Positions 26,092 to 35,629 of a stretch of DNA of 64,000 bases are shown here, piece by piece (positions within the stretch are counted from its first letter, which is position 1; each line of letters begins with the position of its first letter). The stretch is taken from positions 1 to 64,000 of the forward strand of contig DATAJQ010000050.1 of the NCBI GenBank assembly GCA_036262095.1. Direction: 5' to 3'. This DNA comes from Terrimonas_A sp036262095. Its GTDB lineage: Bacteria; Bacteroidota; Bacteroidia; Chitinophagales; Chitinophagaceae. The notes beneath the pieces were generated by a model. It had not been told where the DNA came from. It searched no databases and saw only the letters and a list, made by a program, of their open reading frames with translations. The position numbers were made by a program, and so were the translations under genes.

Positions 26092-29000
26092 ATGCTATGT
26101 TTTAAGTCAATTATTAATTATGCAGGCTTTCGCCGTTGGTTACTGGTGTTTGCACTGGTAACCGGGTATTATGTTGCTGCATTCGCCCAGCAATCTGTTA
26201 AAGGATTGGTCCGGGATGATGCAGGAAAGCCTTTGGCTGGAGTAACCATTACTGTAAAAGGTAGTGATCTGAGCACTATCTCAAATAGTAGTGGTGAGTA
26301 CGAACTAAATGCGGCAGATGGGAACGTTCTGGTTTTTACTTATGTTGGAATGATCTCACAGGAAGTAGCTGTTAAGGGGAGATCCTTACCCGCTGTTGTA
26401 CTGAAGCAGGATGTAGCTTCATTGAACGAAGTAGTAGTGGTGGGTTATGGTTCACAGAAAAGAGCTACTCTGTCCGGCGCTGTATCTACCATTAAAGGCG
26501 CTGATCTGCTTAAAGCTCCTGCCACAAACATTTCCAGTTTGCTGGGAGGCCGGCTTCCTGGTATATCTTCCGTTCAGGAGTCGGGTGAGCCTGGTGGTGA
26601 TCAGGCGGGTCTTATCATCCGCGGTTCCAGGGTTGGTGTAACTTATATTGTAGATGGTGTTCCCCGTTCTATTAATGATATAGATCCTAATGATGTAGAA
26701 AGCATATCTGTATTAAAAGACGGTGCTTCGGCTGCTGTGTATGGACTTCAGGCTGCAGGTGGTGTAATTATAGTAACTACAAAAAAAGGCTCCGGCTCAA
26801 AACCTACTATTAATTATACAGGCACAACAGGTGTTTCATTGAATGCAAATTTCCCTCAGTTCATGAATGGTCCCCAGTTCGCCCATTATTACAATATGGC
26901 TGATATGATGGACAAACTGGCAAACGGTACTATCACAAGCAGGGATCAGTATGTTCCAATATTTAAAAAGGCAGACGTGGATATGATGTTGAATGGTGAT
27001 CCTACCGACGGATGGGATAATGTGGATTATATTGATAAAGTTTTCGGTACAGGCCGCAACACCCGTCATAGTTTGTCTCTCCAGGGGTCTAAAGACAATG
27101 TGAAATACTTTACTTCAATTGGGATGCAGGACCAGTCCGGAAATATTGACAATTTTAATTTCAAGCGATATAACCTGAGAGCAAACGTATCAGCACAGGT
27201 TGCTAAGAACATAACTTTTGATATAGGTGTTGCAGGTGCAGTCACTGATAAACAGACTCCAGGTTATGCGGCAGGCGGCACCGATGCCAATGGTTATTTA
27301 GGTGAGCAGGGTTGGTTCTCTATTGGAAAACAAACCATCGCCATGCACCCTTACCTCCCTGTAAAATATGATGGGTTATATACCGGGGTGCCTCCGCGTA
27401 ATAACGCAGCTATCCCTAACAGCCCCTTAGCGGCTATTTATGAGTCAGGATATAAGAAAACAAATGGCATTGATATCCAGACCAACCTGGGCTTGACCTA
27501 CAGCATTCCCTGGGTGCAGGGATTGAAGTTGAGAACTTATGGCGCTTATGATGCGTGGACCACACGCAATAAAAATCTGGACATATTCTTTTACATGAAT
27601 GCAGTCCGCTTGCCTGATGGTACCAATACACATCAGTTTGTAAAAATGCTGGATGCAAAAGGTGTGACCTATAATTCGCTTGGTGAAGGACAAACCAATT
27701 CACAGCAATTGGTAAGCCAGACCAGTCTTTCCTTCGACAGGAAATTCGGGCAGCATGCAGTGGATGCGTTAGTGCTTTCGGAAGTGCGTGATTATAAATC
27801 GAACAGTCTTTCTGCCTATGCAAGAAATGTGATGTTCCCTGAGCTACCAGAGTTGGGATTAAGCACGCCTGCAAATTCTCCTATCGGCGGTTGGAGCGAC
27901 AGGTCCCGTTCTATCGGTTATGTGTTCCGGGCCAAGTATGATTTTGCCAACAAATACATAGCTGAAGTTACCGGGCGTTACGACGGTTCTTATAAATTTT
28001 CAGGAAACGTGGAAGGTAAGCGTTGGGGATTTTTCCCGTCAGCGTCCCTGGCGTGGAGATTATCTGAAGAAAGTTTTATGGAGAAGACTTCCTCCTTCCT
28101 GGATGATCTGAAAATAAGGGCATCGGTAGGTCTTTTGGGTAATGATAATGTAAGCGCTTTCTCTTACCTGAGCACTTACTCTTTTGGAAGCCAGTTGCCC
28201 CTCAATGGTGGATTAAATAACTCCATGTATACCAGCGTTATTGCCAATCCTAATCTCTCCTGGGAAAAGACACTTTCCTATAACGCCGGCTTTGATGCAA
28301 GTTTGTGGAAAGGAAAACTGACCGCCGAGTTCGACGTATTCTATACCTATACGTATGATATTTTGATGTCGATGTCATCCGGCTATCCTCCATCAATGGG
28401 CGGATATTATTTCACTTACGAAAACTTTGGCAAAACAGATTCCAAAGGGTTTGAGTTGCTTTTAAAGCATCAGAACTCAGTTAAACTCGGCGGTAAAGTA
28501 CTTAGATATTCTATTGCTCCTAATGTAAGCTATGCCACTGCCAAATGGTTAAGGTATAACGATAGTCCGAATGCTCCTGAAATGCAGAAAGTATCCGGCA
28601 AAAAAACAGGCGTTATTTCCGGTTGGGTTGCTGATGGTTTATTCCGTTCTGAAAAAGAGATCGATGAATCAGCATGGTATGGCAGCCGTCCCAACCTGGG
28701 TGATATCAAATACAAAGACCTGAACGGTGATGGTAAAATTGATTACCAGGACAGGGGCCTGATCGGCCGGCCTAACCGCCCGGAACTGATGTATGGTTTG
28801 AACCTGGGCGCTTCCTGGAACGGTTTTGATATTAATGCACAGTTTACAGGAGGTGCATTGTTTGATGTATCACTGACAGGTACCTACTACAATGGATATG
28901 ATGACAACACTATCTGGACGCAAACATTTAAAGAAGGTGCCAACTCTCCTTTATTCCTTGTAGAGAATGCTTACAGCATAGACAATCCGAATGGAACATT

Positions 29001-29295
29001 CCCCCGGATAACGTTGAGCTCTACTACTCATGGTGGTGACAATGGCCTGGCTTCTACATTCTGGTTCAGGAACGGTACTTATGTTCGCCTGAAATCTGCA
29101 CAGATCGGATACAGCATTCCTGAATCCTTAACACGCAGAATGGGTATAACCCGTCTCCGTGTGTTTGTAGAAGGCTCCAACATTTTTACTATTTCCGGTT
29201 TGCCGGCAGGCGTGGACCCTGAATCGCCCCGTGTGAATAATGGTTACTATCCGCAGCAGAAGATCTTTACAGGAGGAGTAACCCTGACATTCTAA
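26092..29295 (+). CDS. SusC/RagA family TonB-linked outer-membrane protein
   Basis: 1067 aa outer-membrane importer. A signal peptide ends at about residue 33 (AAFAQ). It is followed by a CarboxypepD_reg-like domain (about 34-110: VKGLVRDDAGKPLAGVTITV), a linker ending EVVVVGYGSQK, a plug domain (about 125-235: LLGGRLPGISSVQ, then SISVLKDGASAAVYG) and a long beta-barrel ending GVTLTF with terminal Phe. It forms the transport pair with the SusD protein that starts 77 bp downstream, and imports oligosaccharides across the outer membrane. No N-terminal STN/anti-sigma signalling domain is seen, so control is left to the ROK repressor. Confidence 0.95.
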   Translation: MLCFKSIINYAGFRRWLLVFALVTGYYVAAFAQQSVKGLVRDDAGKPLAGVTITVKGSDLSTISNSSGEYELNAADGNVLVFTYVGMISQEVAVKGRSLPAVVLKQDVASLNEVVVVGYGSQKRATLSGAVSTIKGADLLKAPATNISSLLGGRLPGISSVQESGEPGGDQAGLIIRGSRVGVTYIVDGVPRSINDIDPNDVESISVLKDGASAAVYGLQAAGGVIIVTTKKGSGSKPTINYTGTTGVSLNANFPQFMNGPQFAHYYNMADMMDKLANGTITSRDQYVPIFKKADVDMMLNGDPTDGWDNVDYIDKVFGTGRNTRHSLSLQGSKDNVKYFTSIGMQDQSGNIDNFNFKRYNLRANVSAQVAKNITFDIGVAGAVTDKQTPGYAAGGTDANGYLGEQGWFSIGKQTIAMHPYLPVKYDGLYTGVPPRNNAAIPNSPLAAIYESGYKKTNGIDIQTNLGLTYSIPWVQGLKLRTYGAYDAWTTRNKNLDIFFYMNAVRLPDGTNTHQFVKMLDAKGVTYNSLGEGQTNSQQLVSQTSLSFDRKFGQHAVDALVLSEVRDYKSNSLSAYARNVMFPELPELGLSTPANSPIGGWSDRSRSIGYVFRAKYDFANKYIAEVTGRYDGSYKFSGNVEGKRWGFFPSASLAWRLSEESFMEKTSSFLDDLKIRASVGLLGNDNVSAFSYLSTYSFGSQLPLNGGLNNSMYTSVIANPNLSWEKTLSYNAGFDASLWKGKLTAEFDVFYTYTYDILMSMSSGYPPSMGGYYFTYENFGKTDSKGFELLLKHQNSVKLGGKVLRYSIAPNVSYATAKWLRYNDSPNAPEMQKVSGKKTGVISGWVADGLFRSEKEIDESAWYGSRPNLGDIKYKDLNGDGKIDYQDRGLIGRPNRPELMYGLNLGASWNGFDINAQFTGGALFDVSLTGTYYNGYDDNTIWTQTFKEGANSPLFLVENAYSIDNPNGTFPRITLSSTTHGGDNGLASTFWFRNGTYVRLKSAQIGYSIPESLTRRMGITRLRVFVEGSNIFTISGLPAGVDPESPRVNNGYYPQQKIFTGGVTLTF

Positions 29296-29372
29296 AATTG
29301 AGCAACAATAATCCAGATCATTTAAAAACGATCCGAAGGGGATTTCTCCTGATGGATGTAAAACGAAAACGG

Positions 29373-31007
29373 ATGAAAAGACTTATTATAAATACAATGG
29401 TGTTAGGGCTTCTGCTGGGAGTATCTTCCTGCAAGAAGTATTTGGATCTCGCACCTACGAGTGCTGCATCAGACAAGCTTGTTTGGAGCAGGGTTGATTA
29501 TGCTGAATTGGCAGTAAACAATTTTTATCACGATCTCAACTACTTTGGAAGTTTCAGCTCAGGGCAATCCGATGCAGGCATGACAGAAGGTTTTACTGAC
29601 ATGCTGAAGTATTCTTCCATGACGTACAATGCCCTCATGTATATTCCTAATGAACTGGCGTATGGCGGCCCTGTTCTGACAGCCAATTATGTATCGGTTT
29701 ACCTCGGAAGCTGGTCAACCGTGTATGATAAGATCCGCCGGGTGAATGAAGCATTAAGCAATCTTAAAAAGTATGGTGCCACATTGTCGGCAGATGATGC
29801 TACACGCCTTGAGGCAGAGATACGCTTTTTCAGGGCATTCCTCTACTTCGATCTGTTGAAGCGCTACAAAGAGGTGATCATTTATGATGAGGACCTGAGC
29901 AAGATATCTAAAAATGCAGCATTAAGCTCCGAAGCGGCCGGATGGGATTTTGTTGAAAAAGACCTGCTTTTTGCCGGTCAGCATCTGCCTGTTTCCACTA
30001 ATGCCCAGGGGCGTTTAACCTCAGGTGCTGCATACGGGTTTATGTCTCGTGCAATGTTGTATGCCAAACGCTGGCCATCTGCACAAACTGCAGCAGAAAA
30101 AGTGCTGGCTATGAATTATACACTTGCTACTAATTATGCTGACGCTTTTAAGGGAGGGAACAGTGAAGCCATTATCCAGTATAGCTATGACAAACGCGTG
30201 TTCACGCACAGCTTTGATTTTTACTATGTGCCCGGTGGTGATAAAGAAGGCAGCGGAGCGTATGGCACACCACCCCAGGAAATGGTGGAATCTTATGAGT
30301 TGGCTAATACCGGCGGCTTTCCTGACTGGTCTGAATGGCATACGACCAGCGGCACCACGGAAACACCTCCTTATGCGCAATTGGAGCCACGCTTCCAGGC
30401 ATCTGTATTATATAATGGCGCCAGTTGGAAAGGGAGGACCATTGAAGCTTTTGTAAATGGAAAAGATGGCTACGCCAATTGGAAAACAGACGCAGTTCCT
30501 GCCGGAAGAACCGTTACTGGCTACTTCCTGCGCAAGCTGCTGGATGAAAACCTGAACCTTAATACTGATAATTCCACACAGCCCTGGATTGCACTCCGTT
30601 TGGGAGAAGTGTTGCTGAACTATGCAGAAGCTTGCTATAAGAACGGAGCTCCTGGTTTGGCTAATGATGCCATAAGGAAAATAAGAGGCCGCGTTGGCTT
30701 GCCTTATGCGGATAAGTCAGGCGAAGATCTCATGGCGCAGATCAGGCAGGAGCGTAAGGTGGAACTGGCTTATGAAGGACAGTACTACTGGGATATGAGG
30801 AGATGGGGACTGGCGCAGACCGCATTTACGGGTACAAGGGTACATGGCCTGAAGATTGAAAAGAATGGAAGCGGACAATTTGTGTACACTTATGTGGACT
30901 GTGATAAGCAGGACCGCAATTTCCCTGCAAAAATGTACAGGGTACCCCTTCCTGTTTCAGAGATCACCAATAATACTTCCGTTAGCCAATTTCCGGAATG
31001 GAATTAA
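29373..31007 (+). CDS. SusD/RagB family nutrient-binding lipoprotein
   Basis: 544 aa surface lipoprotein; the lipobox LGVSSC puts the lipidated Cys at residue 20, followed by KKYLDLAPTS, the usual SusD opening. The helical TPR-like core shows LEAEIRFFRAFLYFDLLKRY (about 150-170) and the C-terminal RQERKVELAYEGQYYWDMRRWG signature (about 465-487). It caps the SusC barrel and binds glycan. The start chosen is the ATG at 29373 because it gives a normal-length lipoprotein signal; in-frame TTG 29298 and ATG 29352 would add charged residues. Confidence 0.93.
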   Translation: MKRLIINTMVLGLLLGVSSCKKYLDLAPTSAASDKLVWSRVDYAELAVNNFYHDLNYFGSFSSGQSDAGMTEGFTDMLKYSSMTYNALMYIPNELAYGGPVLTANYVSVYLGSWSTVYDKIRRVNEALSNLKKYGATLSADDATRLEAEIRFFRAFLYFDLLKRYKEVIIYDEDLSKISKNAALSSEAAGWDFVEKDLLFAGQHLPVSTNAQGRLTSGAAYGFMSRAMLYAKRWPSAQTAAEKVLAMNYTLATNYADAFKGGNSEAIIQYSYDKRVFTHSFDFYYVPGGDKEGSGAYGTPPQEMVESYELANTGGFPDWSEWHTTSGTTETPPYAQLEPRFQASVLYNGASWKGRTIEAFVNGKDGYANWKTDAVPAGRTVTGYFLRKLLDENLNLNTDNSTQPWIALRLGEVLLNYAEACYKNGAPGLANDAIRKIRGRVGLPYADKSGEDLMAQIRQERKVELAYEGQYYWDMRRWGLAQTAFTGTRVHGLKIEKNGSGQFVYTYVDCDKQDRNFPAKMYRVPLPVSEITNNTSVSQFPEWN

Positions 31008-31029
31008 CTCATTTGAATATAAATAAATC

Positions 31030-32703
31030 ATGAAAAAGAATTTATATCCACTACTCATTGCTGTTATTGCAGTGTTAGGGTCTTGCAAGAAGGCTGTTTT
31101 GGTACCCGATCCGGGAGCCAGTGCTGCTGTAAGCAGTATAACAGCCAAATTCACTTCCGGACCTAATAATGGCCAGGAAGTTATCCGCTATGCGATTCCT
31201 TCAGGTGCAGATGATAAAATAATCATTCCTGTGCCCTGGTTCTTTCCTGAATCAAGTAATGACGAAACAGATGTTTATATGCCGGAAATGAAGCTGGAAG
31301 CAGCGCTGGCGAATAATGCAACTATTTCACCGGCTTTAGGTATTGTTGACCTCAATAAGGAAAATGCCTATACGCTTACGGAGGCCGATGGTACTGTACG
31401 GCATATTACCATTACGGGAGTACGTACTAAATCAAACAAGTCAACATTAACCTTTTTCTCGATTGAAGCATTAGGCGTAACAGGCCTGATTGACCAGAAT
31501 ACAAAAACGATATCCCTGATAACTGTGGAGGACCTGTCGAATGTTGATGTGGATGTAACTGTATCTCCTCATGCCAGTGTGGTGGAATCATTAACAGGAA
31601 TGAACCTGAACAACCCGACTTCTATCACAGTACTGGCGCATGATGGTGTTTCTAAAACAGTTTATCAGACTCAAAAAACAGCACCTCCAAAAATTCCTTA
31701 CGGGTTCAGGGCCGGTTCCCAGAACCAAAGTTTTAATCTGAAACTCGACGATCTGGGCTATAGCAACAGTTCCAAGCCTAGCCTTGCCGCATCAGGCAAT
31801 TTTGTTGCAGTTTCTTTGGGTGATGGTACAGCTCCCAAATACTACAACAGAAGCACAGGCAAATATGTTGGTATGATGACTTTGGGCAATGCTAAAGGAG
31901 ATGGCTCTATTACAAGCGATGCGAAAGGCAATATCCTGTTTATCGATCAGACAGCTGTAGGCGGAACAGTGAATATATACAAGACTTCTTCCATGACCGC
32001 TGCTCCTGTGCCTTATATCACCTGGACCAATACTTCGGGATTCCCGGTAGGAAGCAGGTTGTCAGTCAATGGAGACCTGAATGGCAAAGCGGTAATTATA
32101 GCCTCTTGCCAGGGTACCAGTTTGTCCGGTTCAAAATCATTTGTTCGCTGGACGGTTACTGCTGGTGTGGCAGGTAATGCAGAAGTGGTGGAAGCAACGG
32201 GTATCCCTTATTGGGGCGAAGGTATTAACGGCGGTAAAATGTCATCCCGGTCGAATGACGTAAACGATGGATCCTTTGTCGGCTTCTACGATGGTGGAAA
32301 TGATAACCTGTATTACCTGGATAAGAACGGTTCAAAATCATTGACACTGGCAGCACAAACATCCGGCAATGCCTGGGGTATCAACAATAACCTTACTGAT
32401 GCCAAGGAATTCAATAATGCACGGTATATGGTGCTGTATTGCCCAAGCCATTTCCCCTACTGGGGTCTTAATGCTGAGTTGTATTTGTATGATGTATCCT
32501 CAATGGGTAATTTCTCCGGGAATGTCAACTCAACCAATGCGCTGGTATTCTCTGCCAACTATGGAGAGCTTGGAACCAACATTGCTGCATCCGGTGATGT
32601 GTTGATCGCGCCATCAACTGATGGCTATAAAATGCAGGTGTTTACCATTGACTTCAGCGTGGGCAATTTTGCCTGTTACGAATTTGATTGTGTAGACAGG
32701 TAA
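31030..32703 (+). CDS. Surface lipoprotein, DUF5018-like
   Basis: 557 aa. Lipobox LGSC with Cys19. The N-terminal half contains two Ig-like segments of the DUF5018 type (ITAKFTSGPNNGQEVIRYAIP, then NVDVDVTVSPHASV). The C-terminal half, from about residue 215, looks like a beta-propeller or lectin-like domain rich in Gly/Asn/Ser (NFVAVSLGDGTAPKYYNRS, GSFVGFYDGGNDNLYYLD). It follows SusC and SusD directly (22-bp gap), the slot used by SusE/SusF glycan-binding proteins. It probably helps bind the substrate at the cell surface. A terminator follows it. Confidence 0.75.
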   Translation: MKKNLYPLLIAVIAVLGSCKKAVLVPDPGASAAVSSITAKFTSGPNNGQEVIRYAIPSGADDKIIIPVPWFFPESSNDETDVYMPEMKLEAALANNATISPALGIVDLNKENAYTLTEADGTVRHITITGVRTKSNKSTLTFFSIEALGVTGLIDQNTKTISLITVEDLSNVDVDVTVSPHASVVESLTGMNLNNPTSITVLAHDGVSKTVYQTQKTAPPKIPYGFRAGSQNQSFNLKLDDLGYSNSSKPSLAASGNFVAVSLGDGTAPKYYNRSTGKYVGMMTLGNAKGDGSITSDAKGNILFIDQTAVGGTVNIYKTSSMTAAPVPYITWTNTSGFPVGSRLSVNGDLNGKAVIIASCQGTSLSGSKSFVRWTVTAGVAGNAEVVEATGIPYWGEGINGGKMSSRSNDVNDGSFVGFYDGGNDNLYYLDKNGSKSLTLAAQTSGNAWGINNNLTDAKEFNNARYMVLYCPSHFPYWGLNAELYLYDVSSMGNFSGNVNSTNALVFSANYGELGTNIAASGDVLIAPSTDGYKMQVFTIDFSVGNFACYEFDCVDR

Positions 32704-32717
32704 TGTATACAAATAAT

Positions 32718-32754
32718 AAGGCGGAGAACCGATGTTGATCTGCCTCCGCCTTTT
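32718..32754 (+). terminator. Intrinsic terminator inside the amino-sugar locus
   Basis: A perfect 9-bp stem (AAGGCGGAG 32718-32726 with CTCCGCCTT 32744-32752) and 17-nt loop, followed by TTAT. It lies 15 bp after the surface lipoprotein gene and 38 bp before the ATG of the GHL10 gene. It would reduce readthrough into the enzyme genes, or mark a processing site. Confidence 0.8.
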
Positions 32755-32791
32755 ATCACCGTTCGATATTACTAAAAGCAAACTTTTTTAT

Positions 32792-34180
32792 ATGAAGCGT
32801 AAACGTTTTGCATCTTGTCTGGCCATACTGACACTGATGACAATATTGATGGCAGGTTGTAAAAAGGAGACCAAGAATCCTGACTGGATCTGGGATGGCG
32901 GCTCCGGAACAGATAAAAGTAAAAGCCCAAGGATCGTATGGATTGATGCTGCTGCCAACTTCCCGGACTATGCCAATGATAAAGCAAGGATCCAACAGGA
33001 TGTTAAACGCATGAAAGGGGCAGGGCTGACAGGTTTTGTAGTGGACGTTCGTCCTTCCATGGGTGATGTATTGTTTAGCAGCACACATGCAGAGCAGGTA
33101 CGTAAACTGGATTACTGGAGCAGCACCGGGTATACTTTTTTTGAGCGCACTGCCACCTGGGATTATCTGCAGGCCTTTATTGATGCAGGCCATGCTGAGG
33201 GATTAAAAGTATACGCGGCTATCAACACGTTTGTGGCAGGTAATAACTATTCCTATGGCTTAGGGCAGCAGGGATTATTGTTCAGGGATGCTTCAAAAAA
33301 AGACTGGGCAACCACTTTAAATCTTAGCTCCGGACTTACCAATGTTATGGATGTTAATACCACTACTGACCCGGACAATACCTACGGCACAAAATTCCTC
33401 AACCCACATCATGATGGTGTGCAGCAATACCTGTTGAATATTATAGGTGACCTGGCCGTATATAATGTTGATGGAATTATCCTGGACCGTTGCAGGTTCA
33501 ACGATTTTAATACTGATTTTTCACCTTTAGCCAAAACAAAGTTTGAAGCTTTCATTGGAGAAACGGTTTCCAATTTCCCGGATGATATAATTGTGCCGGG
33601 CACGCCCAGCTACCCGCTGTCTGCATCCATGCCGAAATATTTTAAGCAGTGGCTGGCATTCAGGGCAAAAACAACCCGTGATTTTATGGAGAAAGCAAGG
33701 GCAAAAGTGAAATCAGTGAACAACAAAATAGAATTTGGTGTGTATGTGGGTGGATGGTATTCTACTTATTATGATGTAGGTGTGAATTGGGCAAGTCCTG
33801 ATTACAATACAGCACAGTTTTATCCATCCTGGGCAACTGCGGATTATAAAAATTATGGTTATGCCGACCTGATGGATATTACAATGATTGGTGCTTATGC
33901 CGGCACAAACAGTATTTATGGAAGCAATGAGTGGACGGTTGAAGGCTTCTGCAAAAGAGCGAAATCCATGATCGGGAGCAAGAGTATTGTGATAGGTGGC
34001 CCGGATGTAGGGAATGGAGCCGGCTGGGGCGACGGAGGAAAGCAAACAGAAGTTGGGCAAACCGTGGATGCTGCAATGGGTGCTTGCGACGGCTATTTTG
34101 TTTTCGATTTGGTTCACATTAAAAAGTACGACTATTGGAACGCATTAAAGAAGGGCATAGATACGTGGCTGGCAAAATGA
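32792..34180 (+). CDS. GHL10/DUF187-family glycosidase lipoprotein
   Basis: 462 aa. Lipobox LMAGC with Cys23, so membrane anchored. The body is a TIM-barrel of the glycosyl hydrolase-like 10 family: RIVWIDAAANFPDY, VKRMKGAGLTGFVVDVRP (70-88), KVYAAINTF, KFLNPHHDGVQQYL (201-214) and VDGIILDRCRFND (226-238), which places an Asp at the end of a barrel strand. E. coli DigH, which cuts peptidoglycan strands lacking stem peptides, belongs to this family. The ATG at 32792 is preferred; an upstream ATG at 32732 overlaps the terminator. Its stop overlaps the next start. Confidence 0.8.
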   Translation: MKRKRFASCLAILTLMTILMAGCKKETKNPDWIWDGGSGTDKSKSPRIVWIDAAANFPDYANDKARIQQDVKRMKGAGLTGFVVDVRPSMGDVLFSSTHAEQVRKLDYWSSTGYTFFERTATWDYLQAFIDAGHAEGLKVYAAINTFVAGNNYSYGLGQQGLLFRDASKKDWATTLNLSSGLTNVMDVNTTTDPDNTYGTKFLNPHHDGVQQYLLNIIGDLAVYNVDGIILDRCRFNDFNTDFSPLAKTKFEAFIGETVSNFPDDIIVPGTPSYPLSASMPKYFKQWLAFRAKTTRDFMEKARAKVKSVNNKIEFGVYVGGWYSTYYDVGVNWASPDYNTAQFYPSWATADYKNYGYADLMDITMIGAYAGTNSIYGSNEWTVEGFCKRAKSMIGSKSIVIGGPDVGNGAGWGDGGKQTEVGQTVDAAMGACDGYFVFDLVHIKKYDYWNALKKGIDTWLAK

Positions 34181-35628
34181 TTTGCAGTTATAAGTTTTCA
34201 GGAAGATGGTATCTTTTATTGCTGCTGATGCTGGTCATGCCTGTGCTCGTGGTAGCGCAGCAGCGTGTTGAAGGACGGGTAGTTTGTGAAGGGAAGGGTG
34301 TAAAAGACGTGGTAGTGAGTTGTGGCGCAGCTACTGCTCGCACTGATGGCCGGGGAAGATATGTGCTTTATCCTGATGCTGCTGAAAAGTTTGTTCAGAT
34401 CTCTGTTCCTTCAGGTTATAAGGTCCATTGTGATACAACAATCCCGCGGTTCTATAAAAAGATAACAACTGCCGGAAATGCGTATGATTTTACGTTGAGC
34501 CGTAACCCGGTTGATGACAACAAGCATGTCTTCTTTGCTCAGGCAGATGTGCAGGTCACCAGCCAGGAAGACCTGGCTGCCTACCGTAAAGAAGTGGTAA
34601 AAGATATGATGACGCACCTGGATACTTACCGGGGGCAGGATGTGTTTGGAATAGATCTGGGAGATATGGTAGGAGATACGCCAAGCCTGTTTCCTGACTA
34701 TATTCATTCAATGGCGCCGTTAAACATGCCATTCTACAGGGCGATCGGTAATCATGATATGGCTTATTGGGGCCGTAGTTTTGAAACATCAGAAAGAACA
34801 TTTAATGACTATTTTGGCCCAACGCTTTTTTCTTTCAATAAAGGGAAAGTGCATTATATAGTGCTGAACAATAATTTTTATGTAGGCCGCGATTATTTTT
34901 ACATGGGCTATGTTGATGAAAGAACGTTCCGGTGGTTGCAGCAGGATCTGTCTTATGTGCCTAAAGGTTCGATCGTCTTTGTTATGATGCATATTCCCAC
35001 ACAATTGCAAAAAGCTCAGAAGCCTTTTGCTTATGACTATTCAACGATCGCCGACCAAACGGTAAATGCAGCGGCTTTGCATAAAATGCTGGAAGGATAT
35101 AATGCACATATTATTTCCGGCCACATGCATTATAATTTAAACGTAGTATACAATGATGCGTTGTATGAACATAATACGGCAGCGGCATGCGCCACCTGGT
35201 GGCAGGCGCCGGTATGTTTAGACGGCACACCCCGCGGTTATGCAGTGTATGAGGTAGAAGGTAATTCGGTGAAATGGCATTATAAAAGTGCGGGTTTTGA
35301 TCAATCGCATCAGTTCCGTTCATATTATCAGCAAAACAAGGATACTCTCCAGGTAATTGCCAATGTATGGAACTATGATGATAAGTGGAAAGTGGAGTGG
35401 CTGGAGAACGGAAAGCTGATGGGCGAAATGAGACCGTTCAGCGGCTTTGACCCTCTGGCGTATGCGTATTGCTCTGATAAAGAAAAGATCAAGTACGACT
35501 GGATCAGTCCTGTAGAAACGGCACATTTATTTAAAGCCACGCTCAGGGAACCCGGAGCCCGGGTGCAGGTGCGGGTTACAGACCGGTTTGGTCGTGTATA
35601 TTTAGAAGAAGTGAAAAAAGATAAATAA
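34177..35628 (+). CDS. Calcineurin-like metallophosphoesterase (three-domain, secreted)
   Basis: 483 aa. A signal peptide ends at about residue 28 (VVAQQ). An N-terminal Ig/CarboxypepD_reg-like domain (30-107), a metallophosphoesterase core (about 116-345) and a C-terminal beta domain (about 360-483) follow. Metal motifs: Asp124 (QADVQ, where the usual His is Gln126), GDMVGD (162-167), GNHD (191-194), His272 and GHMH (315-318). Its ATG overlaps the previous stop (ATGA), so translation is coupled to the GHL10 gene. It may cleave phosphoesters or phosphodiesters on the imported glycan (inference from context). Confidence 0.85.
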   Translation: MICSYKFSGRWYLLLLLMLVMPVLVVAQQRVEGRVVCEGKGVKDVVVSCGAATARTDGRGRYVLYPDAAEKFVQISVPSGYKVHCDTTIPRFYKKITTAGNAYDFTLSRNPVDDNKHVFFAQADVQVTSQEDLAAYRKEVVKDMMTHLDTYRGQDVFGIDLGDMVGDTPSLFPDYIHSMAPLNMPFYRAIGNHDMAYWGRSFETSERTFNDYFGPTLFSFNKGKVHYIVLNNNFYVGRDYFYMGYVDERTFRWLQQDLSYVPKGSIVFVMMHIPTQLQKAQKPFAYDYSTIADQTVNAAALHKMLEGYNAHIISGHMHYNLNVVYNDALYEHNTAAACATWWQAPVCLDGTPRGYAVYEVEGNSVKWHYKSAGFDQSHQFRSYYQQNKDTLQVIANVWNYDDKWKVEWLENGKLMGEMRPFSGFDPLAYAYCSDKEKIKYDWISPVETAHLFKATLREPGARVQVRVTDRFGRVYLEEVKKDK

Positions 35629-35629
35629 A

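Noticed and set aside
32732..32791. Upstream ATG for the GHL10 gene
   Set aside because: It lies within the terminator hairpin and places 20 extra residues before a clear lipoprotein signal.
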